DNA of 64,000 bases from Peltaster fructicola (GCA_001592805.2 CP051141.1:3612294-3676293), one strand, 5' to 3'. Shown: positions 11,120 through 23,199, counted from the stretch's first letter. Numbers and translations are program-made. The notes: generated from the letters alone by a model not told the origin.

Positions 11120-11527
11120 CAGTGAAAGTGTAGCGATGGCAATGCAGCCGAGTTCTAAGCATCAGAACCGAATCTTGTCTCAAAACTCCACCAGCCCTTG
11201 CTTCTAGATCGCCGCTTCGTGAACGGCACTCTTCTCCGCAATGGTGTCGCACTGAATCTGGGGACTGGCGCGACTAATGCATGAGAAGGTACACGCCACA
11301 CCTCGTGGCCTTCCTCTGCTCCGTACTCAGTCTCGACTATGTCTACCGAAGCAGGTGCCCCATGCAATCTGTAACATGACGGAAGACACACCAGAGGTAC
11401 CCATGTGCCCATATCATCGCTGGTTGGAAAGCATATATACCATCTTCTCATTCCGCATCTTCTCTACTCCCAAGCAACATCGAGTTGTCTCCGTTGACCC
11501 TGACTATCCTTGAACCAGTTCTTCAAG
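11120..11527. other. Intergenic region, no gene seen
   Basis: About 400 bp between the epoxide hydrolase stop and the transporter start. The short frames on both strands lack family resemblance. It presumably holds the transporter promoter. Confidence 0.55.
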
Positions 11528-13293
11528 ATGGGTCTCTTCAATGCTCTCGACAACATTCAGGGCAAGATGCTCTACAACATCATGAGTGCAGCATGTGGGT
11601 CTGCATTCATGTTGTACGGCTGGGACGCCGGTGAGTGACCCCTGCCAGCTGGTGAATGATCTGACAATGCAGGTGTCCTGGGTGGTATTCAAGGTACTGA
11701 AGAGTTCCGGAATGCCATTGGCAATCCCGAAGGTGCATATGTGAGTGTCTCATCAAGCAGACCAGCCATTCACTGACGCTTTCAGATCATTCCTATCATC
11801 GCCGCCATCTACAATCTGGCAGCTGGCGTCATGGCTCTCTGTGTCAGTTTCTTTGGTATGAAGATTGGACGAAAGGGAACGATCCTCCTTGGCTGCCTGC
11901 TCATTTGCATTGGTGCAACTCTGCAAGCTACGACCTTCTCTGTCGCTCAGATCATCGTTGGTCGAATCGTGACTGGTGCCGGAATTGGTTGCATTGCAGC
12001 TGCGGTGCCTACATACATGGTGAGTGGTTGCGGACCTGTTCACTGAGCTGAACTGACTCTTCAGGCTGAGATGTCCCTCGAAGCCAAGGAACGAGGCCCA
12101 GAGGTTTCATATCAGCTCGCCTTGCTCATCACTGGTGTTGCCCTTGCGTACTGGGTTGATCTTGGCTTCGTGCAAGGTCTTCCGAAGAACAAGGATCTCT
12201 GGCGTGTTCCACTGGCACTCCAGTCATGCTTCGCCATCTTCTCGGCGTCCCTCCTATTCTGCCTGCCGGACACTCCCAGATGGTACTACGCTCGTGGCCG
12301 TCACGCCGAGGGTGACAAGATCTTAGCTCGTCTTCATGCCTTGCCAGTGGAGCACGAGGCTGTCCAGCTCGTGCGTTCCGAGATTCTCAACTCGATGGAG
12401 GAGGAGGCTGGCGAAGGTAAGATCAACTGGCTGATCCTGTTTTGGGACAACACAGAGCTGCAATTCGGTCGTCGTCTGCGCACATCCTTCCTCATCAATT
12501 GGGCTCAGCAGTTCCTTGGTATCAACATGTTGGTGTACTTCAGCACACAGATCTTTAGCAACCTCAACTACTCACCTCTACTTTCTGGTATCCTTGCAGG
12601 TGTGTTGAACACTGCGTTCGCCATTGCGTCATACCCGCCAATCTGGTATATCGAGAAGGTTGGTCGTCGAGCTATGATGATCTGGTCGGCTTTGGGCTGC
12701 GGAGTCTGCATGCTCATCTACGTCGTCATCACCACGCTGCCACCATCGATGAGCAACACTGCAACGAACTGGACCGCTGTTGCCATCATCATCCTCTACG
12801 AGATCGTCTTCGCCTTTGGCTGGTTGGGAACGTGTTGGATTTATGGACCGGAGGTAAGTCCACTGAAGTATCGACACGTTGCAGGATCTCTTGGAGCTGC
12901 AGGAGAGTGGTTCTCGACCTTCGTGATGGTATTTGGTGGTGGCACTGGTATCAACGCTGTTGGACCAAAGATCTTCATCTGGCCATTGCTTTGCTGCTTC
13001 TTGGCAGCAGCATATGTGTACTACCTGTGTCCTGAAAGTGAGTCTGACCGCACTGATGTCCAGATCGTTGCTGATATACCACAGCTACCGGCAAAACGCT
13101 TGAGGAGATCGATGTGTTGTTTGCTCGTTCACCTGAGGTCCGTGAGCGACTCCAGAACCAAATTGCTCAGCGCAGAGCTTCATTCGGTTCTATCTCTGGA
13201 CCAGCTGGTCGACGAGCTTCGATGGTGTCGGTCGGTGAGAAGAAGGACACCTATGTGTCACACCAAGACAGGGTGTACACAGAGAAGGTGTGA
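11528..13293 (+). CDS. MFS sugar porter (hexose/lactose-permease type)
   Basis: Five exons: 11528-11630, 11673-11740, 11786-12019, 12065-13037 and 13085-13293, giving 528 residues. The start MGLFNALDNIQGKMLYN is followed by a first helix ending FMLYGWDAG, a sugar-porter signature GMKIGRKG in loop 2-3, PDTPRWYYARGR after helix 6, WAQQFLGINMLVYFSTQIF in helix 7, and PETTGKTLEEIDVLFA at the end of the last helix. The cytoplasmic tail is Ser/Arg-rich and has no transmembrane sequence. Twelve hydrophobic segments can be followed. The last exon is visible only after splicing the 47-nt intron at 13038-13084; unspliced, the frame ends in unrelated residues. It imports a sugar across the plasma membrane with protons in most relatives; the substrate is unknown. 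Confidence 0.9.
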
Positions 13294-13759
13294 GCTATGG
13301 AAGCCGTAGATTGAGACCTAGACAGCTGAAGTCAGTGTTATCATGAAGCGTTGATGCGAGAGCCATCTCTGACAGCCGTCCTGCGTTTGTGTCAAGCTGA
13401 AGCTGTCAAGACAACATCATCGTGAGTTGACCGTATTGTGAGTCTGCTCTATGCTTTGTCATGCTCAATGTCGGCTTGACCAGGGATGGCAATGACAAAA
13501 CAGTGGTTACGCCGATTTAGGCCATGCCGCTAGTCTGGCAGCTGCTCATTGCCCTCCAGGTACTTCCGATGATGATGCTGGGCTAGATCGACTTCATTCA
13601 ATCTCTCCATCGGAACGAGATAGTTGGTGATGTGCATAAATCCCGCGCACGCCCGTCCTATCTGGCACGAACACCTCAGTCGTCACTGGAATGTGCTGAG
13701 GAGCCGCTTGGACTACACTCATTGAGGACTCTACATTGCCACACCACCGAGCCGCAACG
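13294..13759. other. Intergenic region, no gene seen
   Basis: About 470 bp with only short, unrelated frames between the transporter and the next gene. No repeat or RNA gene was recognised. Confidence 0.55.
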
Positions 13760-14306
13760 ATGTTCAACTCGCGAGCAGGATATGCAGATGCGATCGCTGG
13801 GACGACATATACACCTCCGATACAAGGCGAGAGTCCTCCATCACCGGTGCCTCGAAATGGTAGCGTCACAGTCATCTCCACGAGACCCATGACCTTTGGC
13901 CATGCATCTGCAGTGACATTCGAGAGGCGAGCGAGTGTGCCGCCTTCTGATGACGATATCATCATGGTTACGGTCAAGCTCACCACCAAGACAAGAAGGC
14001 AATCGTACGATGATGCTCTGCCCACCAGGTTTGTGTCAATGAGAGTCGTTCGATCGAGATGCTGATGCTAGTAGGCCACCAAAGCGAGGCTTTCTGCGTC
14101 GTATGAGCACACGTATACTGCCGCCTGCAGAACAAGAGAGATGGACAGCAGTCAAGATGCCTCGTGGCGAGTATAAGCGCCATCATATACGAGACAAAGA
14201 AGGCAACTATGCTGGTAGTGAGGCCCAACGAGACTGGGACGAGGAAGACCTCAAACGAGAGTATGGTGCTTTCCAGGAGATGCCCATTGGATCTGTGTTG
14301 TCATGA
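13760..14306 (+). CDS. Small conserved fungal protein of unknown function
   Basis: Two exons, 13760-14028 and 14072-14306, around a 43-nt intron with a CTGAT branch-like sequence, give 167 residues. The N-terminal half (MFNSRAGYADAIAGTTYTPP) is polar and Pro/Ser-rich. The C-terminal half carries a charged block, KMPRGEYKRHHIRDKEGNYA followed by AQRDWDEEDLKREYG, of a kind I recognise in uncharacterised filamentous-ascomycete proteins. No signal peptide or membrane segment is visible. The join is supported because both halves look coding and the splice preserves frame; neither half alone has a complete start and stop of good quality. Confidence 0.55.
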
Positions 14307-14688
14307 GTGTATGCTTACGAGATGAATGTGCTGTACCGAACCGGTGTGGCTTCATGCGTGGTCGAGGAGGTATCTTGTAGTGACGTGCTCATTGTTGCTC
14401 AGCGTCGCCCAACATATTCAAGCTCACTCGGCATGCCTTGCGTGAGAGGCCAGTGTCGCCATGGCCGTCCTCGGGTGCTGGCAATGCTGAATTGGTAGAA
14501 TAGAAAGCCTCGGCAGAAGATTGGAGGAGGCAGGTAGCATGCATGTGCGCGCTCCTCCACAAACTTTGGAATGTCACGAACCGGACCTTGGAGATGACAC
14601 TCGCGTGACACTGCTTCCAACTCTCCATCATCGATCGACGCCAGAATCTACAGATAGCCATCAGCTTGCTCGACTCCTCAATGCTGCG
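14307..14688. other. Intergenic region, no gene seen
   Basis: About 380 bp upstream of PEX3. Overlapping short frames on both strands are not convincing. Confidence 0.5.
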
Positions 14689-17127
14689 ATGATTGAAGCG
14701 ACACGCCGCTGGTTTCGGCGCAATCGAAACAGCCTACTCGTTGGCGCTGGCGTGATCGGTGCTGGCTACCTTGCGGGCCAATATGTCTTGGGCAGGATAA
14801 GAGAGGCCTCTCAGCGGATGAGGGATGACAAGACAGCGAAGGATAAGTGCGTATACGCGATCAGGTAAGTTGCAGGAGCTGACAGACGCAGTCTGCGAGG
14901 ACGATTCGAGCGCAACCAGGATGACTGCACATACACAGTCCTAGCACTGCTGCCAACCATCAGAGATGAGATCATCGGCGCGTTACCCGTCGAGCAGATC
15001 ACGGAGCAGCTGCAACAAGAGCGACAAGAGCGGTTGAAGCGATTGGCAGCATCAGAAGCACCTTCGTCCGAGTATCCTTCGGCACCAGCAAGCATCGTCG
15101 ACGATGCCAGCACAACGAGTTTCATCCATACAAGCCAGATGGGCATGAGCGCTTTCGAAGATTCATCGAAGCCGAAGCGTAGTAAGGCACAGCTATGGCA
15201 GGATATGAAGATTAATTGTGAGTTGTTTGAAGATACGCTGCACTTGACTGACATCAGCAGCCATTGCTCGAGCTCTAGCACTCTTGTACACCCTGGCCCT
15301 TCTCAACCTCCTCACACGAATCCAGCTCAATCTCCTCGGTCGCCGCACATACCTCGCATCGGTTGTCTCCATGGCCTCACCAGCAGGCCTGCACTCATCC
15401 ACCATATCTCTCGAGGATCGAGATGAGTTCAACTCTGAGTACGCAAACGGAAACGACTTCGAGACTAATAGGATGTACCTCACATTCAGCTGGTGGATAC
15501 TACATCGTGGAGCTAAGAGCATTCTGGACCGGGTCATGACTGCAGTGAAGGAAGTCTTTGCTTCTGTCAACATAAGAGAGGATATGTCCATGGAGAGGTT
15601 GTCAGAGTTGGTCATTGAAGTTCGACGGAGAGTTGAAGGTTCGACAGAGCAAGAGCGCAGACAACAGAGTTGGTTGGAGTACCTTCTGCCGCCACGAAAC
15701 GAGGAGTTATTCGTCATGAATCAAGCCAACCAGACTGAGAGCTCTGACTCTGCTTCGCCAGAGCCAAGATCGAATCCTCTAGACATCACATCGATCTCGC
15801 CATCACTGAGAAGACTACTGGACGAGACGGCGGATCTCATTGAGTCACCCACTTTCTCCCTAGTCCTTGGGCACCTCCTCGACACTGGCTTCTCCCATCT
15901 TGTCGACACTCGCATTGCCTCAGAAGCCTTCAAAGCCATTATTCCTACTGGAGAAGCAAGAATTAGTGAAGTCTTGGACACAAAGTGCAAGCTTGCGCAT
16001 ATTCTTCCAGTCTTCTGTCGACAGGCACATGTCATTGTGTCAGGCGGCGAAGAGCTTGCAGCAGGCGTTGACGGACGACCATCAACGAATGAGTACCTCG
16101 TTCTGATGGACCGAGTCCACGACCTGGAGGCATTCGCAGCAGTCATCTACTCGAGCAACTTCGAGTATGAAGTTGTGGATAGTCCTCAACTTAGCGCAGT
16201 CCAAGTACCGCAAACAGTGCAAGAGACAGTGCAATCAGTTCAGCGATCGGCGCAGCAATCGTTACACTCGGTTCAAGAGTCAACACAGCAGTCTCTACAA
16301 TCGGCGCAGCAAACGATTCAGTCGGTCTGGGGATCAGCACAGCAACCGATTCAGTCGGTCCAGGGATCAGCACAGCAATCGATGCAGGCGGTACAGCAAT
16401 CGTTGAAGCAATCGATTGAGTCCGTGCAGGAGTCAGTCGTCTCTCTGGCCGATTCTTCGATTGAGAAACTCAACCTAAACAGCCAAGGGTCTTCCGAGAG
16501 CAAGTCGCAGTCGGTTGATCCTCTCGGGAGAGCGCTGTAGCCATTGACAAGGCTGACCTCGAGTCGAATTCTACCAACCAGTCGAATCTTGCACGATCCG
16601 ATTTCGAGTCTGCATGGTGGAAAGCTACGTCGGGGAGTCAACAGTCAACACAGATGTCTGCAGAGGTGGTCAGCATTCCAGCTGGTGAGACGGACATCGA
16701 TGTCGAACCACAATCACTCCGGCAGGCTCCCGCCGTCGTTCCGACGATGGAAGCAGCATCCGAAGTCATCGGTGTTCCTAGCGCAGTAGTCGAGCAGCAG
16801 CCTACGCAAGTCAGCACACCTGCTGTACAGCAGCAGCCAAAGGCCGAGTCTACAGTTGTGAGCCTACCTAAGGAGAAGCAACAACCACAGGCTGCACCAA
16901 AGACACAGCCACAAACCGCACCACTACAGCAGCCAACACCCGCCACTTCAGCTTCGTCGAAGCCAGTTACTGTGGCATCGTCAGTCGTTCAGGACACCAC
17001 CTCGACCACGCCTGACTCCAAAGCGACTGCAAAGACTTCAGCAGACACCTCTGCACAACAGCAGATAACGCCGAATGTCTCATCGACCGCTGCCAAAACT
17101 CCTGCACAAGACACGAAGACCACATAA
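14689..17127 (+). CDS. PEX3: Peroxin-3 with a long repetitive C-terminal extension; probable 1-nt frameshift near 16526
   Basis: Exons 14689-14846, 14892-15217 and 15261 onward (introns 45 and 43 nt). It starts MIEATRRWFRRNRNSLLVGA, the PEX3 N-terminal peroxisome-targeting and membrane segment. A cytosolic domain follows with RFERNQDDCTYTVLALLP, LLTRIQLNLLGRR and FSWWILHRG. PEX3 docks PEX19 and inserts peroxisomal membrane proteins. The first stop is at 16538-16540 (587 residues). One extra G in the run 16526-16528 would instead continue through AVAIDKADLESNSTNQSN to 17127, about 783 residues, and that stretch looks coding. Residues after about 490 hold 11-residue repeats and then a Pro/Gln/Thr-rich tail, neither of which is usual for PEX3. 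The conserved part is firm; the tail is inference. Confidence 0.85.
16235..16450 (+). repeat. Coding 33-bp (11-residue) repeats in the PEX3 tail
   Basis: About six imperfect copies of an 11-residue unit of the form SVQxSAQQSxQ, with one copy shortened to seven residues. The spacing of V, A/T and the late L/I/M suggests an amphipathic hendecad helix. The repeats sit after the conserved PEX3 domain. Confidence 0.8.
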
Positions 17128-17232
17128 ATGATGAGAGACTTGTAATATAGGAGGAAGCCCAATGAGAAAGCTTGCTCCCGAAGGATAATGTATAAGATAT
17201 ACAACGAGGCTCTATTCCACCCACATGCAAGC

Positions 17233-18477
17233 CTATGCTGGCACACATTCGATGATGCTATCATTAAAACTCAAGGTGTAGGTATAAATCTTCTTGATCT
17301 TCAGTCCAGCATTGGCGATCACCTTCTTCCACTGCTCAATCGATCTTTCCTTTGCAGCAAGGCAAAGCATCATCTCCAGATCGACTTGAGATGCCTGCCA
17401 TGCGACCTTGCTTTCCGGAAGCACTATTTCATCGATCAGAATGACCGACTCGGGATCAGCCATAGCTTCTCTGGTGTTGCTCAGGATCTTCGTGCTGAGC
17501 TCATCTGACCAGTCATGCAGGACATTGCGAAGGTAGTAGACACGAGCACCTTCAATGGCTTGCGGCTGGAAAAAGTCTTGAGCAAGATGCTCGATGCCAG
17601 GATGCTGAATGCCGATCGCGAGCGTCTGCTCGAGATCCTCGTTGACGATCTTGTTCGGGAGCTGAGGCAACAGTTCGCGCACCGCAACTGCTTGGTGACC
17701 AGCATTGCCACCGATGTCTACGAAGAATGCTTGGTCTGCACGGAGACCCTCTGCCTTCTGCTTGATCGGATATGTGTCGAAGCACTTCGGCTGCGATCCG
17801 CGCTGGATCATCATGAATTGCATGAAGTTGCTCATTGGGACTGGCTGCTGCTGGAACCATGTGAAGAGTAGACCTTGAAAGTCGAAAGCCTTGTGGAAGG
17901 GAGTATCCAGAGCATTGTCGATAGGGGCATAGTTACGCTCCTTCAACCAAGCGGGTGCCACTTGGCAGATCGGTCCAACTAAATCATGATTGTGGCTGAT
18001 GAGACTGGCCTAGAAGAATCAGCCGTGGCCATGACGAGCAAGTGTACCCACCCAGCCTGGTATCGTCAAGGTCTTGGTAAGCTCATTTGCCTGCCAGCAA
18101 TGCTCACCAGGCTCAGAGAGTGCACCGATGCCTGCAAGATGTCGACAGTATCGATCGACGATATCGTAGGATGCGCCGGTCTTCTGCTGAAGGTCTTCTG
18201 TGGTGAGGGGTTTGTCACTCGAGGCAAGAGCCTCGAAGAGCTTCATATCGACGCCGACCTTGATGGAGTGGAGAGTGAGTTGCTTTGTTCATTAGTGCGG
18301 ATCAGTCGTTCGTGGATCACATACACTGTAGGCGATCCTCTGCATTGCATCGAATGGACTCTCAATCGACCAGCTCAGACGTTGCAATGCGTTGAACAAG
18401 GTCTTCCGTCCTGCCTCGTCGAGAGAGTGAGAGGTGGCCTGGACTCCATTGATCAGCGATTGGAGTGAGGTGTCCAT
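17233..18477 (-). CDS. SAM-dependent O-methyltransferase (fungal secondary-metabolism type)
   Basis: Three exons on the minus strand: 18477-18325, 18258-18052 and 18009-17233 (introns 66 and 42 nt), giving 378 residues. The N-terminal part is the winged-helix dimerisation domain, with VGVDMKLFEALASSDKPLT. SAM-binding motif I is VDIGGNAG at about 217-224, and the catalytic-type His lies in LRNVLHDWSDE at about 285. The C-terminal block runs from AKERSIEQWKKVI. The family moves a methyl group from SAM to a hydroxyl of a small aromatic or polyketide substrate. It starts the accessory half of the window and has no polyketide or peptide synthase nearby, so its product cannot be placed in a pathway. 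Confidence 0.85.
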
Positions 18478-19856
18478 GTTTCGAGGTGTGTTGATCGATG
18501 TATGCTCTTGATCGAGTTCGATATCAGATTGGTCGACCGAAGCTCTGAGTAGTGTCGACTAGAAACCTGACTGTATACGTTGTGATGCTGGTAGATTGCG
18601 ACTTATATGGCGTCAGCATTAACCGAACCTGTATAGATGTTGGACGTCCCAGATTAGCGATGTGCATTGTCATCAGCTAAGCTTAACTGTGCATGAGCTA
18701 GACTCGACATAGTACTTCAGTCAGCTCAGCAATGTCTATATTGAGATGTATACGAGCCGATGGTCCTCGTCGATATCATGTGGCACGTTGTAGAGCTGAA
18801 CTCGAGTACGCCATGCCCTGATTGCTTGCGAGCCTCTAACTTAGTGGGAGTATAGCCGGTAGGGTTGAGTGAGACCCACGGCCTGCGATGTATGATCGTG
18901 CAACAATCTTTCCATCGGATGGAATTTCGTCCGGTAGGCGGATGCTGTCGTCCTGTGAACCAGGCGGTCGCGGAGACTTTGGGAGGTGCGACGCAGGCGA
19001 TCCAGTCCTGTGTAGATACTGTCTGCCAAATGCTTGTGGAGTGAATGCTTACACAAGCTGGCCAGGACATCGTGGGCAGAATGCTCGTTCGTAGAGTAGG
19101 TTCCCAAGGTACTGCAATCGATGATCATCTGAAGCAGCGGTGACAGAGCTAGACCTCGACAGACGGCCTTGATGTGCTGGTGATGTCGTGTCCGTGTCTG
19201 ACTGTCGAGCTACGAATGCTCGACCAATGTAGGCATGCGCCAAATCTCATGAAGCATCCAACTGCATGTGAACCTACTCTTGCTTCGGTGTCCTAGTATG
19301 TTCCATCTCTTAACGTCGTGTACTTCATGTTGTTTGAGATAGCAACTTCGATGACTTCGGAAAGACTGGCGGCTCTCGAGAGACGACTAAGGACAGCTTC
19401 GTAGGTCTCGCAAGGTAGGAGGTCTGAGATACATTGAAGCCTGGCCATCGAGTCGTCTAGCATGACACAGCATGTACGAGGAGACGGCCTCAATCCGTGT
19501 CTGTTGAGCAGGCCATCGTCGGGTCCGGTTGATCCTGATGATGGTCCATCTTGGCCTTCCAGTAGCAGCGACAAGTTGTGTACCAATGCTGGTCCAGATA
19601 GCAAGCTGAAGGAACCAAGCCATGGGACGAGTGGCAATGCTGAGTTCATTGCTCGCATGACCGTCACTTCAATTGAATGGCGTGCTGGTATGATGACTAG
19701 AAGCAAATTGCTGCTGTCTTGTCAGTGTGCTCCATTGTGCTGAAAGTTGAACAGTCACTCGATCACATTTCATGACCTACTATGCGATACTCTTGCCTGC
19801 GCGATCATCACTCACTCTCAGCATTCCTCGACTCAAACATCGGAGCGAGCAGCACC
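18478..19856. other. Intergenic region, no supported gene
   Basis: This 1.4-kb stretch holds the methyltransferase promoter. A minus-strand frame at 19293-19706 (137 codons) has no recognised family and no splice context, so I leave it out. It marks the start of lower gene density. Confidence 0.5.
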
Positions 19857-20901
19857 ATGGCGACTGCAATCGATATTAGAGTAAGAAAGATCATTGCATC
19901 TGGGTACGACCTCAGTGCGACTACACTCGGCTTGACCAAGGTAAGCCAGCATCAAGATCTGATTGTGACCCTAGCTGATATCATCAGGCATACCGAGACC
20001 ATCTAGAGCTTGTCCCTCGTAGTGGGCAGAGCTTGTAAGTGATAGTCCTTCGATATGTACTGCGCTGACTCATGTTAGCAACTTCCTCAGGCTGCCTCGT
20101 GAAGTTCGTGACAAGATTTACCACTTCGCCATTGGAGATACCATCTGTGCGTACGAACATACTGCGTACGGACCAGGCGACCTCTCTGAGAACCATCGAT
20201 TCTCTAACGAAGCGAAGAGGGATGCGTGTGACAAGGTGGTTCTTGACAATATCGACCACGCGGCGACCTGGTCTCCTCCCACCACTCACATCAGCTTCGA
20301 CAGGACCTGGAGAATGGCCAGGGACGAGTACGAGTACTGGCATCGACCGAGTGGGTGCCTGCGAAGTCTGTCAGAGACCTGTCGACAAATCAGAGTGGAA
20401 GTGTTCCAGGAGGTACTTCCTACACGGCTGTTCTACTTTTCGACTGCACAAAGCATGATGCGCTTCATGTCGCAAAGCCTGTATCAAATGAGCCTTACTC
20501 AACATATACGCAACATCCACGTCCATCTTTCACCATCGCAGCTGTGGCAATGGGGCATTCTGCGGATGCGATACCTTCAGCCATACTGCGATATGCTGAA
20601 CAGCGATATTAACGACATCCCTGATGCTGAAGATATCAAGGCAATGCGACGAAATCTGTCATCTCTGCACTTGAATGAGTTCAGGTTGACCTCCGAAACG
20701 TCGAGCCCAGGCTCTGACAATCAATGGCTCATTCGTGCTCTTGTTCGGGCAGCCTCAGCGTGTTTCTACACCATGCAACTCAGGACTCATGTGGCGAAGA
20801 GCCTACGTGCTCGATTCATGAGGCGGCGCATGGATGAATATACCTTCTACATCGACATCGTCAAGGATGGGTACTGGGCGTTGAAGGTAGAGGGTGAGTG
20901 A
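19857..20901 (+). CDS. LPxEIRxxIY-family protein, copy 1 (F-box/2EXR/DUF7730-like)
   Basis: Three exons: 19857-19940, 19988-20034 and 20079-20901, giving 317 residues. Exon 1 is MATAIDIRVRKIIASGYDLS..., exon 2 is a 15-residue piece starting AYRDHLEL, and exon 3 opens with FNFLRLPREVRDKIYHFAIG. Later marks are LRSLSETCRQIRVEVFQEVL and LSSLHLNEFRLTSE. Proteins with such an LPxEIRxxIY start are abundant and mostly uncharacterised in Dothideomycetes and resemble degenerate F-box proteins. A GTGAGT sequence overlaps the stop, so a further 3' exon is possible. No signal peptide or membrane helix is visible. Shared architecture with three other genes and one pseudogene nearby supports the model. Confidence 0.7.
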
Positions 20902-21355
20902 GGTGGGCGAAGAAAGCGAGGCGCAATTCTGAGACATTGCGCAGGCTTGCCATTGATGGAAGATAGAGACAGTGTGTGATGTACACCACTTGCCATCTCG
21001 TGAGCAGACGATGCCCTGAAGGTTGAGCACGGGATAGATGACTTTGTTGAATAGTATTTGGATGGCGAAGGTGCGGCTAGTGAAGGTGCGACGCCGCGGA
21101 GGTCCTTGACTTCACTTCACTTCCAGTGCGTCCATCTTGTTTCCGTCGTCCGACACCTTCTTTGTATGCACTCCTCACATTCCTGCCATGTCCCTGCGCC
21201 TGCCATGACGACGACAATGGAATGCGCACCCAGCAAGCCTTCGAGTCCTCCTTCAATACTCTCGCCACGATCCTTTGAACCTACAGCGAATCAGAAGAGC
21301 TTGGGCGTGATTGAGATGACATAAGGAAGAAATGGTTGTTGGAGACGTCATGCTG
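20902..21355. other. Intergenic region between convergent paralogs
   Basis: About 450 bp separating the 3' ends of family copies 1 and 2. No gene, repeat or RNA was recognised. Confidence 0.5.
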
Positions 21356-22437
21356 TCAACGGATTGGGATAACCATCTCCGGCCAATGCTCCATTCTTGA
21401 CAGCATGGTGCTGCGAGGAACGACAAAGGTGACTGCCTTGTCTGCCCCAGCCACGAAGCGCATTCGGTAGAGCTGTCCTTCTACCGTCGCCTCCAGACCC
21501 TCTCTGACCAGGCGCCTGTCCACGTCGCTCGCGAAGACAGACATGTTAGGGTGGACCAGCACCACTTTCATCTCTCGCAGAGTGAGATCCTCCACTCCGC
21601 TCATCAGATCTGCATCTGTGAGTGTGCCGGAGAGAAGGACCTCACTCTGCCACCTTCTGTCGTGCGGTCGTGGGATCAGGACTCGAGGGTTTCTCGCGGT
21701 CCCCACAACGAAGCGCTCCAGCAGGACTCTCGTCAGGTTGGAGCCCAGTGGCCAGCGCTGAGAATCTCCTGGAGCTGTCCTTACCACCACCACTCGCATG
21801 TGCAGTCGCAGGGTTCTCTTCGACGCCGACTTCAAGAATCGTCGAAAGACGTCGATGGAGGTGAACTGCACTGCACCATGCTCAAAGATCTCCTCGAGAA
21901 CCTCCGTTCTGATCAACTGTGATGTCGCAAGAAGGTTTCGAAGGCAGCTCCCTCCAATACGACGCTCATTATGCTCTCCTGGTCTCTCAGTAGTGCTAGT
22001 CCTTCGATATGGGCATGGTGTGTCCTCTCTCTCTGGGATGTGGTAGTCTGTGCTTCGCACGCTGCCCACGTGAACGACTGGACCACATGCCGCACGGTAT
22101 ATTCTTCTGCGCAGCTCGATTGGAAGGTTCTCAAGTCTGACTTGGCACTGTTAGCAGCGTCGATCATTCTCCCCGATGGATACGTACAGTGTGCATTTCC
22201 CTCATTGTGCGACAAATCAGGGATCTCCTGAGCTCTTGTGGTCTACTCATGTCAGCCAAGTCATGCAAGGAACTGGCGATGTCTTACTTCTGTAACGGCA
22301 CTGATCGGGCCTTCTGCTACGGAGCATCTGTATGCCTCATCGACACGGCTTGCGAGGTTCTGTACTGATCAGTATGTTCATATGGTTCGATCACAAAGCC
22401 TTACAACTGGAAGTCCTGTAGGATGTTGTACGACCAT
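21356..22437 (-). CDS. LPxEIRxxIY-family protein, copy 2
   Basis: The proposed minus-strand exons are 22437-22405, 22335-22288, 22227-22188 and 22140-21356, giving 301 residues. The last exon is firm: it opens RLENLPIELRRRIYRAACG, continues with LRNLLATSQLIRTEVLEEIF and ends with MEHWPEMVIPIR. A conserved-position block near the end, VEDLTLREMKVVLV, corresponds to the LxLxEFxLT block of the other copies. The small 5' exons are less certain. Exon 2 begins AYRCSV at a GAG|GCATAC acceptor resembling copy 1, and the last acceptor is a non-preferred AAG. Unlike copies 1, 3 and 4 this model needs an extra intron, so the true start may differ. No function is assigned. Confidence 0.55.
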
Positions 22438-23199
22438 CAAGAAGTCATTCACGCGTCCAACATGGGCGTGCTCGATGCACTTTCCGTTCTTGTAGATGCA
22501 GTCTGCTATTGGATCCATCAAGAAGGTTGTATCGAGGAAGATGACTCGAGAGAAGCCTGGCTCGAGAAGTGTTGTGAAGAGTGTAAGAAGTTGTTGTGTG
22601 TCACAGCGACAGCGCGAGAAGGAAGTTGCGTTGTCATGCGCTCCACGATGGTCACCCTCAGATATGGCCTACAACAGCTCCCTACCACTTGCGACGAGGA
22701 CGAAATCGCCTTGTCGCATCCCTCCAGGAGCTGGAAGATCAACTTGCTTGTGACTACAATATGTGCCTCCGCAGACTTCATTGTCTTGGCATACTGCCAG
22801 GCAAGCCAACATAGGCAGGCAAAGGGCCGACAGGCACTGCGAATCTCCTATGCCACTGTCCAGCACTGCCCTGTAGGAGCGTTACCTGCACGCTCGATGG
22901 CTCAGTCACGCTCACGTTCACATTGAGGTATACATATGGCACATTACTGGATATTATGACAGTCATTGGACTGTTTTAATTGTTATGGACTATCGAAGGC
23001 GCGAAGCTATCGTGTGTCTCCTTACTGGGCGTTCGACAGCTTGACCTTGTCAAGTGTCGCCAGCTGTTATGCTTCCAACTGTGCTGGCCTGTGGACAGCT
23101 TGAGCTTGTCAAGTGTCGCCAGCTGTTATGCTTCCGAACATGCTGGACCGTGGACAGCTTGAGTGTGTCAAGTGTCGCCAGATGCTATGCCTCGAAGCA
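22438..23199. other. Intergenic region with 59-bp tandem repeats at its right edge
   Basis: About 760 bp between two minus-strand paralogs. A plus-strand frame at 22423-22926 has no recognised family. Only the 59-bp repeat near 23035 is clearly structured. Confidence 0.5.

Noticed and set aside
22423-22926. 167-codon plus-strand frame with fairly protein-like sequence
   Set aside because: It overlaps the first exon of family copy 2 on the other strand, has no recognised family and no homolog in the window. I could not support it.
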